From Gammaproteobacteria bacterium (lineage in GTDB: Bacteria > Pseudomonadota > Gammaproteobacteria > Pseudomonadales > Azotimanducaceae): 6,812 nucleotides of DNA. Under the pieces are notes generated by a model that saw only the letters and a list, made by a program, of their open reading frames with translations, ran no database searches and was not told the origin of the DNA. The translations under genes and the position numbers were made by a program. The stretch lies in the NCBI GenBank assembly GCA_002715785.1, contig PBAA01000009.1, positions 88,430 through 95,241 of the forward strand. The letters are read 5' to 3'. Numbering within the stretch: the first letter of the stretch is position 1; each line of letters opens with the position of its first letter. Below are positions 1 through 6,035 of the stretch, in pieces.

Positions 1-39
1 GCCAATCACAACCATCGTATCCGTCCGCATGGACGGCAT
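1..39 (-). CDS. rimM: Ribosome maturation factor RimM, N-terminal fragment (partial)
   Basis: Only the first codons are inside the window; the gene continues past base 1. Reading leftward from the ATG at 39 gives MPSMRTDTMVVIG. The TMVVIG ending resembles the start of the RimM N-terminal beta-barrel (E. coli has DPIVLG at the same place). Its position fits: it starts about 5 bases after the rpsP stop at 45-47, on the same strand, as in the rpsP-rimM-trmD-rplS operon. RimM assists 30S subunit maturation by binding S19 and the 16S rRNA head. ATGs at 39, 30 and 15 are all in frame and none has a clear ribosome binding site; 30 has a weak GAAG upstream. Identification rests mostly on context, because 13 residues alone are not diagnostic. 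Confidence 0.7.
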   Translation of the reverse strand, partial: MPSMRTDTMVVIG

Positions 40-44
40 CTTCG

Positions 45-323
45 TTATTCGGTCGTTACCGTCGGCGCTTCGTCAACCGATCGTTCTCGAGCTTCGACGA
101 CTAAACTGCGCACGCGGTCGCTCATCTGAGCGCCGACCGACACCCAGTGATCTATACGATCCAAGTTGACGCGTAAACGTTCCGCGTTCCCTCGCGCATT
201 TGGATCAAAAAATCCGACACGCTCTATAAAACGCCCGTCACGCTGTGCCGACCGATTCGCGACGGTCAGATGATAAAAAGGCGCTTTTTTTGCGCCATGC
301 CGAGCAAGCCGAATAACGACCAT
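45..323 (-). CDS. rpsP: 30S ribosomal protein S16
   Basis: S16 is a small-subunit protein that binds 16S rRNA early in 30S assembly. The 92-residue product opens with MVVIRLARHGAKKAPFYH, the hallmark S16 N-terminus, followed by RDGRFIERVGFFDP and a DRIDHWVSVGAQMSDRV segment, all matching the family in order. Length is a little over the usual 80-90 residues because of an acidic/Thr tail ending in TVTTE. I chose the ATG at 323 rather than the in-frame ATG at 332 because S16 proteins begin at MV(V/T)IRLAR; a GGAA lies a few bases before it. The stop is TAA at 45-47. rimM begins almost immediately downstream, so the two are surely cotranscribed. The candidate promoter lies about 30 bases upstream of the start. 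Confidence 0.97.
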   Translation of the reverse strand: MVVIRLARHGAKKAPFYHLTVANRSAQRDGRFIERVGFFDPNARGNAERLRVNLDRIDHWVSVGAQMSDRVRSLVVEARERSVDEAPTVTTE

Positions 324-353
324 TGGTTCCATTCAGGTGGGTAGAGGCGCGGC

Positions 354-361
354 ATTCTACA
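354..361 (-). promoter_or_regulatory. Candidate rpsP promoter: extended -10 with GC-rich discriminator
   Basis: Read on the minus strand, bases 361-354 are TGTAGAAT, that is an extended -10 (TG plus TAGAAT, 5 of 6 to consensus). No good -35 is visible 16-18 bases upstream, which fits an extended -10 promoter. The bases directly after it, GCCGCGCC, form a GC-rich discriminator of the kind found at growth-rate and stringently controlled ribosomal promoters. Transcription would start near 347, giving a leader of roughly 25 bases to the rpsP ATG at 323. Function is inferred from sequence only. Confidence 0.55.
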
Positions 362-414
362 GCAACACTTTGCCGTTAGGGAACATTCCGAAAGGCCTCG
401 CCGGAACGCTCAAA

Positions 415-1782
415 CTAACGCCGGCGTTGAGGTCTCTGCACAGGTTGACGCTGCCCAAGGCCTCGCATCATTTTTTCCATACCGCCTCGGCGTCCGACTT
501 TTTTCATCATTTTCTGCATTTGTTTATGCTGCTTAAGAAGTCGATTGACATCTTGTATCTGTGTTCCGCTTCCCAAGGCTATGCGGCGTTTGCGCGAACC
601 GTTGATCACATCTGGAAATCGCCGTTCATGAACCGTCATCGAATCGATCATGACCGCCAGCTGGGCAAATTCCTCATCGTCTACCCGGCCTTGAGCATCA
701 GCCGGTAATCCCCCTGCACCAGGGAGCTTTTCAAGCATATTTGACATTCCCCCGAGCTGAGCCATCTGCCCCAATTGCTCCCGAAAATCCTCGAGATCGA
801 ACTTGCGTCCGCGTTTGATCTTGTCAGCCAGACGCGATGTTTGCTTCTTGTCGACCTTCCGCTCGACTTCTTCGATAAGCGTTAAAACGTCACCCATCCC
901 GAGAATGCGGGAAGCAATTCGCTCCGGGTGGAACGCCTCTAATCCATCACTTTTTTCTCCGGTACCCATGAACTTGACGGGCTTACCGGTCACCGCACGA
1001 ACCGAAAGAGCGGCCCCACCCCGAGCATCGCCATCCGCTTTGGTAAGAATAACGCCAGTAAGTGGAACCGCTTCGTCGAACGCCTTTGACGTTAATGCGG
1101 CGTCCTGCCCAGTCATGGCATCGACGACAAACAAGGTTTCTACGGGATTCAACGCCTGATGTAGCGAAGCTATTTCCGTCATCATCTTTTCGTCGATACT
1201 CGTTCGCCCGGCGGTGTCTACGATTAAGACGTCGTCAAATTGGGTGCGAGCATTGCTGAGCGCGCGATTGACGATGTCCAGCGGGGACTCCGATTGGGTA
1301 CTAGCGATAAAGCGAGCTTGCACTTCTTCCGCTAGACGGGCTAATTGGTCGATCGCTGCGGGACGATATACATCCGCGCTGACGACCGCGACTTTCTTAC
1401 GCTCCCGCTCCCTCAAGAAGCGCGCCAACTTCGCAACGGTGGTCGTTTTGCCGGTGCCCTGCAAGCCCGTCACAAGTACCACGACCGGTGGAACTGCGGC
1501 GAGATCGAGCGAATCGTTTGTGATTCCCATCAACTCGACGAGTTCCCGATGCACAATCTTGACGAAAGCGTCATGGGCGTTCAAAGCAGACTCGATTTTC
1601 TCGCCCATCGCGCGTTGTTGCACACTCGCGATGAAGCTCGACACGACGTCTAGCGCGACGTCAGCTTCCAAAAGCGATCGACGCACGTCTCGCAGAGCAT
1701 CCTGCATGTTGGTTTCTGTGAGCCGTTTTCCCGCCAATCCGCCTACGGTTTGCGAAAGTCGGTCGCTTAAACTTTCAAACAT
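415..1782 (-). CDS. ffh: Signal recognition particle protein Ffh (SRP54 GTPase)
   Basis: Ffh binds 4.5S RNA and signal sequences of nascent membrane proteins and delivers ribosomes to FtsY at the inner membrane by GTP-dependent docking. The 455 residues match the usual length (E. coli 453). An N-terminal helical N domain (about 1-90) is followed by the GTPase G domain: P-loop GLQGTGKTTT (106-115), DVYRPAA (137-143), DTAGR (189-193), TKADGDARGG (247-256) and GTGEK (273-277). The M domain (about 300-455) is methionine rich and holds the RNA-binding helix around GSGTQIQDVNRLLKQ (404-418) and a very basic tail. All key motifs are intact. The ATG at 1782 has an AAGGA at 1793-1789 with 6-base spacing; the stop is TAG at 415-417. 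It lies upstream of rpsP on the same strand but 91 bases apart with a separate rpsP promoter; divergent from ypjD. Confidence 0.98.
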   Translation of the reverse strand: MFESLSDRLSQTVGGLAGKRLTETNMQDALRDVRRSLLEADVALDVVSSFIASVQQRAMGEKIESALNAHDAFVKIVHRELVELMGITNDSLDLAAVPPVVVLVTGLQGTGKTTTVAKLARFLRERERKKVAVVSADVYRPAAIDQLARLAEEVQARFIASTQSESPLDIVNRALSNARTQFDDVLIVDTAGRTSIDEKMMTEIASLHQALNPVETLFVVDAMTGQDAALTSKAFDEAVPLTGVILTKADGDARGGAALSVRAVTGKPVKFMGTGEKSDGLEAFHPERIASRILGMGDVLTLIEEVERKVDKKQTSRLADKIKRGRKFDLEDFREQLGQMAQLGGMSNMLEKLPGAGGLPADAQGRVDDEEFAQLAVMIDSMTVHERRFPDVINGSRKRRIALGSGTQIQDVNRLLKQHKQMQKMMKKVGRRGGMEKMMRGLGQRQPVQRPQRRR

Positions 1783-1804
1783 CCATCTTCCTTGCTCTTA
1801 GTCA

Positions 1805-1833
1805 ATTATATGGACAAGGAACGCGACCTTCAC
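1805..1833 (-). promoter_or_regulatory. Candidate ffh promoter
   Basis: On the minus strand a perfect TATAAT occupies 1810-1805. Seventeen bases upstream is GTGAAG (1833-1828), a poor -35 (3 of 6). Transcription would begin near 1798, leaving a very short leader of about 15 bases that still holds the AAGGA ribosome binding site (1793-1789). Inferred from sequence; the -10 is convincing, the -35 is not. Confidence 0.5.
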
Positions 1834-1860
1834 GACATTCATCGGATGTGCCAGACTAAT
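1832..1860 (+). promoter_or_regulatory. Candidate ypjD-corB promoter
   Basis: ACGACA (1832-1837, 4 of 6 to TTGACA) is separated by exactly 17 bases from ACTAAT (1855-1860, 4 of 6 to TATAAT). Transcription would start near 1867, some 20 bases before the ypjD ATG at 1887. The -35 element overlaps that of the divergent ffh promoter, so the two polymerase sites would compete. This is a weak match and only a candidate. Confidence 0.3.
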
Positions 1861-1886
1861 CGTCCGTATCGCAACCATCAGCCCGA

Positions 1887-2705
1887 ATGAATCCGGCCTT
1901 ACCCGGTCTCATTGCCATCTTCTTTTATCTACTTGGCTCTTACTCGCAAGTTCGGAATGTTATTAATCGGACGGTTGCTAGTCAGTCGGATCTCGTTCGC
2001 TTGTTGCTTCCTGCTCTTATTTTTCATGGGCTGTTCGTTTACGCCATCCTTGTAACTGAATCGGGGATGGACCTGTCATTTTTCAACGTAGCAGTACTGA
2101 TTTCCTTAACAATCAATATCTCAGTACTACTGGCTTCGATACGTGAACCTGTTCACAACTTATATCTATTCGTCTTCCTAATATCGATTTTGACCGTCGG
2201 CAGTTGTCTCGCTCTCAACGCGTTTACGGCGAGTCCTTCGGCCACCCCACGCTCCATTTCACCAACTTTGCTACTGCATATCGTGGTTAGTGTTGTCGCC
2301 TATTCCATTCTGACGTTAGCAGCGTGCCAATCCGTCTTGGTGCTGACAATGGAACGGAGAATACGAAATCGAGCTGCAATTGACGTATTCCATGTTTTGC
2401 CACCACTTGAATCACTGGAAGCCATGCTTTTTCGGTTTCTTTGGGCGGGTCTTGCAATTCTTACCATTTCGATTGTTACGGGCTTCGTGTTTCTGGCAGA
2501 CAAATTCTCCGAACATCTTAGCCAACACCACACGGTACTCTCCGTCGCCTCGTGGGTTGTCTATTCCAGCTTACTTGCTGGCCACATAAAATTCGGATGG
2601 CGCGGAGTTACTACAACGCGATGGTCGTTGGTGGCATTCGTGTTGCTTGCACTCGCTTATTTCGGCACGAAGTTCGTTATCGAATTTCTACTGCAACGAG
2701 GTTAG
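1887..2705 (+). CDS. ypjD: YpjD-family inner membrane protein, CcsA/cytochrome c assembly-like
   Basis: This 272-residue integral membrane protein has about eight hydrophobic helices (roughly 4-20, 36-56, 64-84, 92-113, 128-153, 182-205, 216-233, 246-268). It resembles E. coli YpjD along its length: LLHIVVSVVAYS (129-140), LPPLES (171-176), TGFVFLADKFS (198-208), SVASWVVYSSLLAGHIKFGWRG (219-240) and LALAYFGTKFV (254-264). The family is annotated as cytochrome c assembly/CcsA-like, and H131 and H233 sit where haem-handling histidines would be expected, but I see no classical WWD tryptophan motif, so a role in cytochrome maturation is not shown. It sits between ffh and corB as in E. coli, and its stop (TAG 2703-2705) is two bases from the corB start, implying translational coupling. 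ATG at 1887 is the best start although no Shine-Dalgarno is visible before it. The true biochemical function is unknown to me. Confidence 0.88.
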   Translation: MNPALPGLIAIFFYLLGSYSQVRNVINRTVASQSDLVRLLLPALIFHGLFVYAILVTESGMDLSFFNVAVLISLTINISVLLASIREPVHNLYLFVFLISILTVGSCLALNAFTASPSATPRSISPTLLLHIVVSVVAYSILTLAACQSVLVLTMERRIRNRAAIDVFHVLPPLESLEAMLFRFLWAGLAILTISIVTGFVFLADKFSEHLSQHHTVLSVASWVVYSSLLAGHIKFGWRGVTTTRWSLVAFVLLALAYFGTKFVIEFLLQRG

Positions 2706-2710
2706 GAGTG
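2698..2710 (+). promoter_or_regulatory. Ribosome binding site deciding the corB GTG start
   Basis: GAGG at 2698-2701 is followed by a 6-base spacer and then GTG at 2708-2710. The site lies over the last codons of ypjD, whose TAG stop (2703-2705) falls in the spacer. This supports GTG as the corB start and reinitiation by ribosomes finishing ypjD. Confidence 0.65.
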
Positions 2711-4003
2711 GAAACCGTCACACTGCCAACCACGTTGCTTTTATTCGCGATTCTCGTTCTGACCTTCTTGAGCGCTTATTTCTCGAGTTCCGAAACAGCC
2801 ATGATGAAGCTAAATCCGTACCGGTTAAAAAACCTCGTCCGGAAGAAGCACCGAGGCGCGCGTAAAGCGAATCGTCTTTTACGCAGGCAAGACCGCCTCT
2901 TAGGTGTAATTCTCATCGGCAATAATCTGGTCAACAACGTTGCCGCAACAGTAGCAGCAGTTATCGGCGTTAGATTATTTGGTGACACCGGTTTAGCGCT
3001 AGCACCCATCGTGCTAACCATCTATTTCCTGATTTTTGCAGAAATCGCACCGAAGACCATAGCCGCGGAACGTCCCGAGGCGATCGCATTCCCTTCAGCG
3101 TACCTTCTCGACCCGCTGCTTAAGGTTTCCTGGCGTCTGGTAGCAGCAGTTAACTGGGTCAGTAACGCGATCGTTGAACCCTTCAAGTCACGCACCGCCG
3201 AATTTCCAGGGGATCTCAGTATGGAGGAACTTAGAACCGTCGTTGACTCGGGAGCCGATTTACCGCAACAGCGTCAAAATATGCTGCTGGGCGTGCTGGA
3301 TCTCGACAACGTGACGGTTGACGACATTATGGTTCCACGCGCCGAAATAGCTGGTATCGACATCGACGAATCCCATGCCGAGATCGTTGGAGAGATCGTT
3401 AACTCCCAACACACTCGTCTTCCGGTCTATCGGGAAACCATCAATAACATTTTGGGTATCCTACATTTACGACGCGCGAGCCGCTTTCTAACGCAACCAT
3501 CCTTTAGTCGCTCAGAATTACTTCAGGAAACGGAGGAGCCGTATTTCGTCCCGAAAGGAACTCCGCTTCCCACACAGCTGATCAACTTTCAGACAAACAA
3601 AAATCGGATCGCCCTTGTCGTTGACGAGTACGGCGAAGTACAAGGCATCGTCACGCTCGAGGATATTCTTGAAGAAATTGTGGGTGAATTCACCACGGAT
3701 TTCGCGTCCGACATGCCGGAAATACATCCTCAAAACGACGGGTCATATTTCATTGAAGGTATGGCGTTATTGCGCGACATTAATCGGGCGCTCCACTGGG
3801 ACCTGCCAACCAACGGTCCACGGACGATCAATGGGCTTATCCTTGAGCATCTCGAGTTCATTCCCGAAGTAAATGTATGCCTACGCATCGATCGTTACCT
3901 ACTCGAAACCCTCCAGATTTCGGACAACATTGTCAAAACAGTGCGCATCACTCAGGTTGAGTTGGCTCAGCCCGATATCGATGAGGAAGAGGATTATGAG
4001 TGA
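2708..4003 (+). CDS. corB: CorB-type CNNM/CBS-domain transport protein (HlyC/CorC family)
   Basis: This 431-residue protein has an N-terminal DUF21/CNNM membrane domain (about 1-160; SAYFSSSETAMM at 22-33, IGNNLVNN at 70-77, FAEIAPKTIAAE at 110-121), a CBS pair (VDDIMVPR at 204-211; VVDEYGEVQGIVTLEDILEE at 304-323) and a C-terminal CorC/HlyC domain (about 345-418) followed by an acidic tail. It aligns well with E. coli CorB (YfjD). CNNM/CorB/CorC proteins are linked to magnesium and cobalt export, with CBS domains sensing Mg-ATP; substrate here is inferred. The open frame runs upstream to an ATG at 2552 inside ypjD, but I chose GTG at 2708: GAGG (2698-2701) lies 6 bases before it, and the hydrophobic N-terminus VETVTLPTTLLLFAILVLTF fits the family. 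The start is two bases after the ypjD stop. Confidence 0.93.
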   Translation: METVTLPTTLLLFAILVLTFLSAYFSSSETAMMKLNPYRLKNLVRKKHRGARKANRLLRRQDRLLGVILIGNNLVNNVAATVAAVIGVRLFGDTGLALAPIVLTIYFLIFAEIAPKTIAAERPEAIAFPSAYLLDPLLKVSWRLVAAVNWVSNAIVEPFKSRTAEFPGDLSMEELRTVVDSGADLPQQRQNMLLGVLDLDNVTVDDIMVPRAEIAGIDIDESHAEIVGEIVNSQHTRLPVYRETINNILGILHLRRASRFLTQPSFSRSELLQETEEPYFVPKGTPLPTQLINFQTNKNRIALVVDEYGEVQGIVTLEDILEEIVGEFTTDFASDMPEIHPQNDGSYFIEGMALLRDINRALHWDLPTNGPRTINGLILEHLEFIPEVNVCLRIDRYLLETLQISDNIVKTVRITQVELAQPDIDEEEDYE

Positions 4004-4012
4004 ATACTTCTT

Positions 4013-5716
4013 TCAACGTTGTTTCCAACGCCGATTCACTGCCGAAATGATTGCCTGTAACGACGCGGTGATCGTATTTTGACTTAGTCCAACCCCGTAA
4101 CAGCGGTCGGAGCCGTTATCAATCGCAAGCAGACAGATTGCAGCCGCATCTTTTCCCACTGAATCACTACCGGAGGTCAGTGCGTGTTCATGGTAATCGA
4201 CAATGTTCAGTGGCTCGTTAAGCGTCTCCACCATCCCGTTAACAAATGCTTCAATCGGTCCCGAGCCATCACCCGTTATCAACACTGTATTTTCGGAGAC
4301 TTCAATCTTGGCCTCGCACCTCTGCGATTCTCCGATACCACGTTGTAAGTCGTAATTGATCAGCCGGTAAGGGCCGCTATCAACCACATACTCTTGGATT
4401 AGCGATTCCCGAATTTCGTCCGGTGTTACTTCGCGCCTCAGTGATTCCGTGAGGGCTTGCACGGCACGAGAAAACTCGACCAACATGGGTCTCGGTAGCA
4501 CGATGCCAAAGTACTGCTCGAGAACGAATCCGACACCGCCCTTGCCCGATTGGCTGTTGACCCTGACCGTTTCCTTATATGAGGAACCGACGTCTGAGGG
4601 GTCTATCGGTAGATAGGGCACCTCCCAATGGCTGGGATCCAATCTCGCCATGCCCTTCTTGATAGCGTCTTGGTGCGATCCCGAAAACGCTGTAAATACA
4701 AGATCACCGGCATATGGATGTCGTTCGTGGACAGGAAGCTTGTTAATTTCTTCAACCGTAGCTCGGATGTTCTGCATGTCTCGCAAGTCGAGTTCTGGGT
4801 CGATACCCTGCGAAAATAAATTCATGGCGACCGTGACGATGTCACAATTACCGGTCCGCTCACCATTCCCAAACAATGTTCCTTCCACCCTCTCAGCACC
4901 CGCCATTAACGCCAGTTCAGTGGCCGCAACCCCGGTACCTCGGTCATTGTGCGTGTGCAGACTGATGACAGCAGATTCGCGCTGTCGAAAATTTCGACAA
5001 AAATACTCGATTTGATCCGCGTATACGTTCGGTGTCGCCATTTCGACGGTCGAAGGTAGGTTAATGATGACTTTGTCCTCGCTCGTCCCACCCCAGGTCT
5101 CAACTACCGCATCACAAATTTCGACGGCAAAATCAAGCTCAGTGCCCGTAAAGCTCTCCGGGGAATATTCGAACGTAATGTTTGTGCCTTGCAGCTGCTG
5201 TAGACCTTCCTTAACAAGACTCGTTCCCTGAACGGCCAGATCGACAATGCCTGGACGATCCATGTCGAAAACAACTCGCCGTTGCAACTCCGATGTCGAA
5301 TTGTACAAATGGAATATTGCATTTGGTGCACCGGACAAAGCTTCTACAGAACGATCGATTAATTCACGTCTTGCCTGACACAAGACCTGAACGGTGACGT
5401 TCTCCGGTACCATTCCGCCATCGATGATCTTTCGAATGAAATCAAAATCTGGTTGAGACGCCGCAGGAAATCCAACCTCAATCTCTATGAAGCCTAGTTC
5501 AAGCAGCAATTCGTACATACGCCGCTTCTCGTCCACATTCATTGGATCGATAAGGGCTTGATTACCATCTCTCAAATCAACGCTGCACCAACGTGGAGCT
5601 TTGTTCAATGTACGATCAGGCCAACGACGTTCCATGAGTTCGACGGGTTTAAAAGGTCTGTACTTATGAAACGGCATCGCACCGCGACGATTTCCGGATT
5701 GCTGCTGCTCGTTCAT
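4013..5716 (-). CDS. leuA: 2-isopropylmalate synthase, long (yeast/Pseudomonas-type) form
   Basis: LeuA condenses acetyl-CoA with 2-oxoisovalerate to give 2-isopropylmalate, the first committed step of leucine synthesis, in the cytoplasm. The TIM-barrel catalytic domain shows LRDGNQ (48-53), FEYSPESFTGTELDF (182-196), the metal-binding HTHND (254-258) and GNGERTGNCD (283-292); SGSHQDAIKKG (345-355) follows. The C-terminal regulatory domain (about 440-567) contains VDYHEHAL (506-513) and TITASLQAIISAVNR, as in the Pseudomonas enzyme, and is complete, so leucine feedback inhibition is expected. At 567 residues it belongs to the long class (Pseudomonas about 556), not the 523-residue E. coli class. 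The start may be ATG at 5716 or ATG at 5677 (MPFHKYRPF, where many relatives begin); neither has a strong ribosome binding site. Convergent with corB; stop TGA at 4013-4015. Confidence 0.97.
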   Translation of the reverse strand: MNEQQQSGNRRGAMPFHKYRPFKPVELMERRWPDRTLNKAPRWCSVDLRDGNQALIDPMNVDEKRRMYELLLELGFIEIEVGFPAASQPDFDFIRKIIDGGMVPENVTVQVLCQARRELIDRSVEALSGAPNAIFHLYNSTSELQRRVVFDMDRPGIVDLAVQGTSLVKEGLQQLQGTNITFEYSPESFTGTELDFAVEICDAVVETWGGTSEDKVIINLPSTVEMATPNVYADQIEYFCRNFRQRESAVISLHTHNDRGTGVAATELALMAGAERVEGTLFGNGERTGNCDIVTVAMNLFSQGIDPELDLRDMQNIRATVEEINKLPVHERHPYAGDLVFTAFSGSHQDAIKKGMARLDPSHWEVPYLPIDPSDVGSSYKETVRVNSQSGKGGVGFVLEQYFGIVLPRPMLVEFSRAVQALTESLRREVTPDEIRESLIQEYVVDSGPYRLINYDLQRGIGESQRCEAKIEVSENTVLITGDGSGPIEAFVNGMVETLNEPLNIVDYHEHALTSGSDSVGKDAAAICLLAIDNGSDRCYGVGLSQNTITASLQAIISAVNRRWKQR

Positions 5717-5742
5717 TGGATAACTCTATCCATTTTTGTCAT
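5713..5742 (-). CDS. Possible nine-codon upstream ORF overlapping the leuA start
   Basis: Reading leftward from ATG at 5742 gives MTKMDRVIQ and a TGA whose bases overlap the leuA ATG at 5716 in an ATGA junction. Such an overlap could couple translation of leuA to this short frame. It has no Leu codons, so it is not a classical leucine attenuation peptide, and no Shine-Dalgarno is visible before it. Frames this short arise easily by chance, so this is only a possibility; its existence would also favour 5716 over 5677 as the leuA start. Confidence 0.2.
   Translation of the reverse strand: MTKMDRVIQ
5724..5737 (-). repeat. Small inverted repeat next to the leuA start
   Basis: GGATA and TATCC form a 5-base-pair stem with the loop GAGT, a few bases before the leuA ATG at 5716 on the minus strand. 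The only weak ribosome-binding-like bases (AGAG) fall in or beside the loop, so folding could affect initiation. The stem is short and AT-containing; significance is uncertain. Confidence 0.3.
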
Positions 5743-5789
5743 TGAGAATTTCGTTTAGTTGGGCATTTAAGGCCCTGTTGAAGGATAGT

Positions 5790-5806
5790 TGCCGGCTAGA
5801 CCGGCA
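5790..5806. repeat. Inverted repeat TGCCGG-CTAGA-CCGGCA in the leuA leader region
   Basis: A perfect 6-base-pair, GC-rich stem (5790-5795 with 5801-5806) and a 5-base loop. On the minus strand it lies about 75 bases before the leuA start and is followed by ACTATCC rather than a T-run, so it is not an obvious intrinsic terminator. It could be an operator or leader hairpin. Confidence 0.45.
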
Positions 5807-5843
5807 GTCGCAGAGCAAATAGGCCAGACAACAGTTTGTTGAA

Positions 5844-5873
5844 CATATACGCACGAGCATGCGGGCCCGCCAA
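5844..5873 (-). promoter_or_regulatory. Candidate leuA promoter
   Basis: On the minus strand TTGGCG (5873-5868, 4 of 6) is followed after 18 bases by TATATG (5849-5844, 4 of 6). Transcription would start near 5838, giving a leader of about 120 bases that includes the inverted repeats at 5790-5806 and 5761-5775 and the short upstream ORF. The palindrome GCGGGCCCGC (5861-5870) overlaps the -35 and spacer. A weak but best-available candidate in this interval. Confidence 0.3.
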
Positions 5874-5940
5874 CTCCCGTAGCACTAACCGAAGCTGCGA
5901 TTTACGGGGCCCTTGGGTTGTTTTATCCATTTCCACAAAG

Positions 5941-5959
5941 CGCGCCTCACAGGAGCGCG
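5941..5959 (-). terminator. Possible purT terminator hairpin
   Basis: On the minus strand CGCGCTC-CTGT-GAGGCGCG forms about seven base pairs with one bulged base, roughly 77 bases after the purT stop. It is followed by CTTTGTGG, a poor substitute for a T-run, so if it ends purT transcription it is a weak intrinsic terminator or stabilises an mRNA 3' end. Confidence 0.3.
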
Positions 5960-6035
5960 AACTATAAGCCCAGGGGTAGTCGAACGCCAATACTCCCCAT
6001 CTCGCACACCGGCATGCCGTCCTATGGGACGCCGT

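Larger units (their letters stand above)
5717..6035. other. purT-leuA intergenic interval, structured, no confident gene
   Basis: This 319-base interval separates purT and leuA, both on the minus strand. It contains several inverted repeats: TGCCGG/CCGGCA with 5-base loop (5790-5806), GGGC/GCCC (5761-5775), the perfect palindrome GCGGGCCCGC (5861-5870) and a bulged CGCGC hairpin (5941-5959). A leuA promoter must lie here unless leuA is read from purT. In the purT frame, the sequence after the purT stop stays open until a TAG at 5796-5798; the part from ATG 5930 would encode about 44 basic residues (MDKTTQGPRKSQLRLVLREL...) that I do not recognise. I see no tRNA, insertion sequence or family-matching protein. 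Confidence 0.6.

Noticed and set aside
379..400. TTCC...GGAA / GGC...GCC stem as an ffh terminator
   Set aside because: The stem is short and interrupted, with no T-run after it on the minus strand, so I could not support a terminator call.
337..708. Plus-strand ORF of 123 codons opposite the ffh 3' end
   Set aside because: It lies antisense to the strongly conserved Ffh M domain; His/Phe-rich composition comes from the complement of Met/Lys codons.
1214..1801. Plus-strand ORF of 195 codons opposite ffh
   Set aside because: Shadow of the Ffh N and G domains; low-complexity Ser/Arg/Thr composition and no recognisable family.
5761..5775. GGGC-ATTTAAG-GCCC as a leuA attenuator terminator
   Set aside because: Only four base pairs and no following T-run; no Leu-rich leader peptide is present.
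5796..5990. Possible transposase C-terminal remnant in the purT-leuA interval
   Set aside because: A vague resemblance of LRELAGPHARAYMF to some IS transposase tails is not enough; there are no terminal inverted repeats, target duplications or other transposase motifs.
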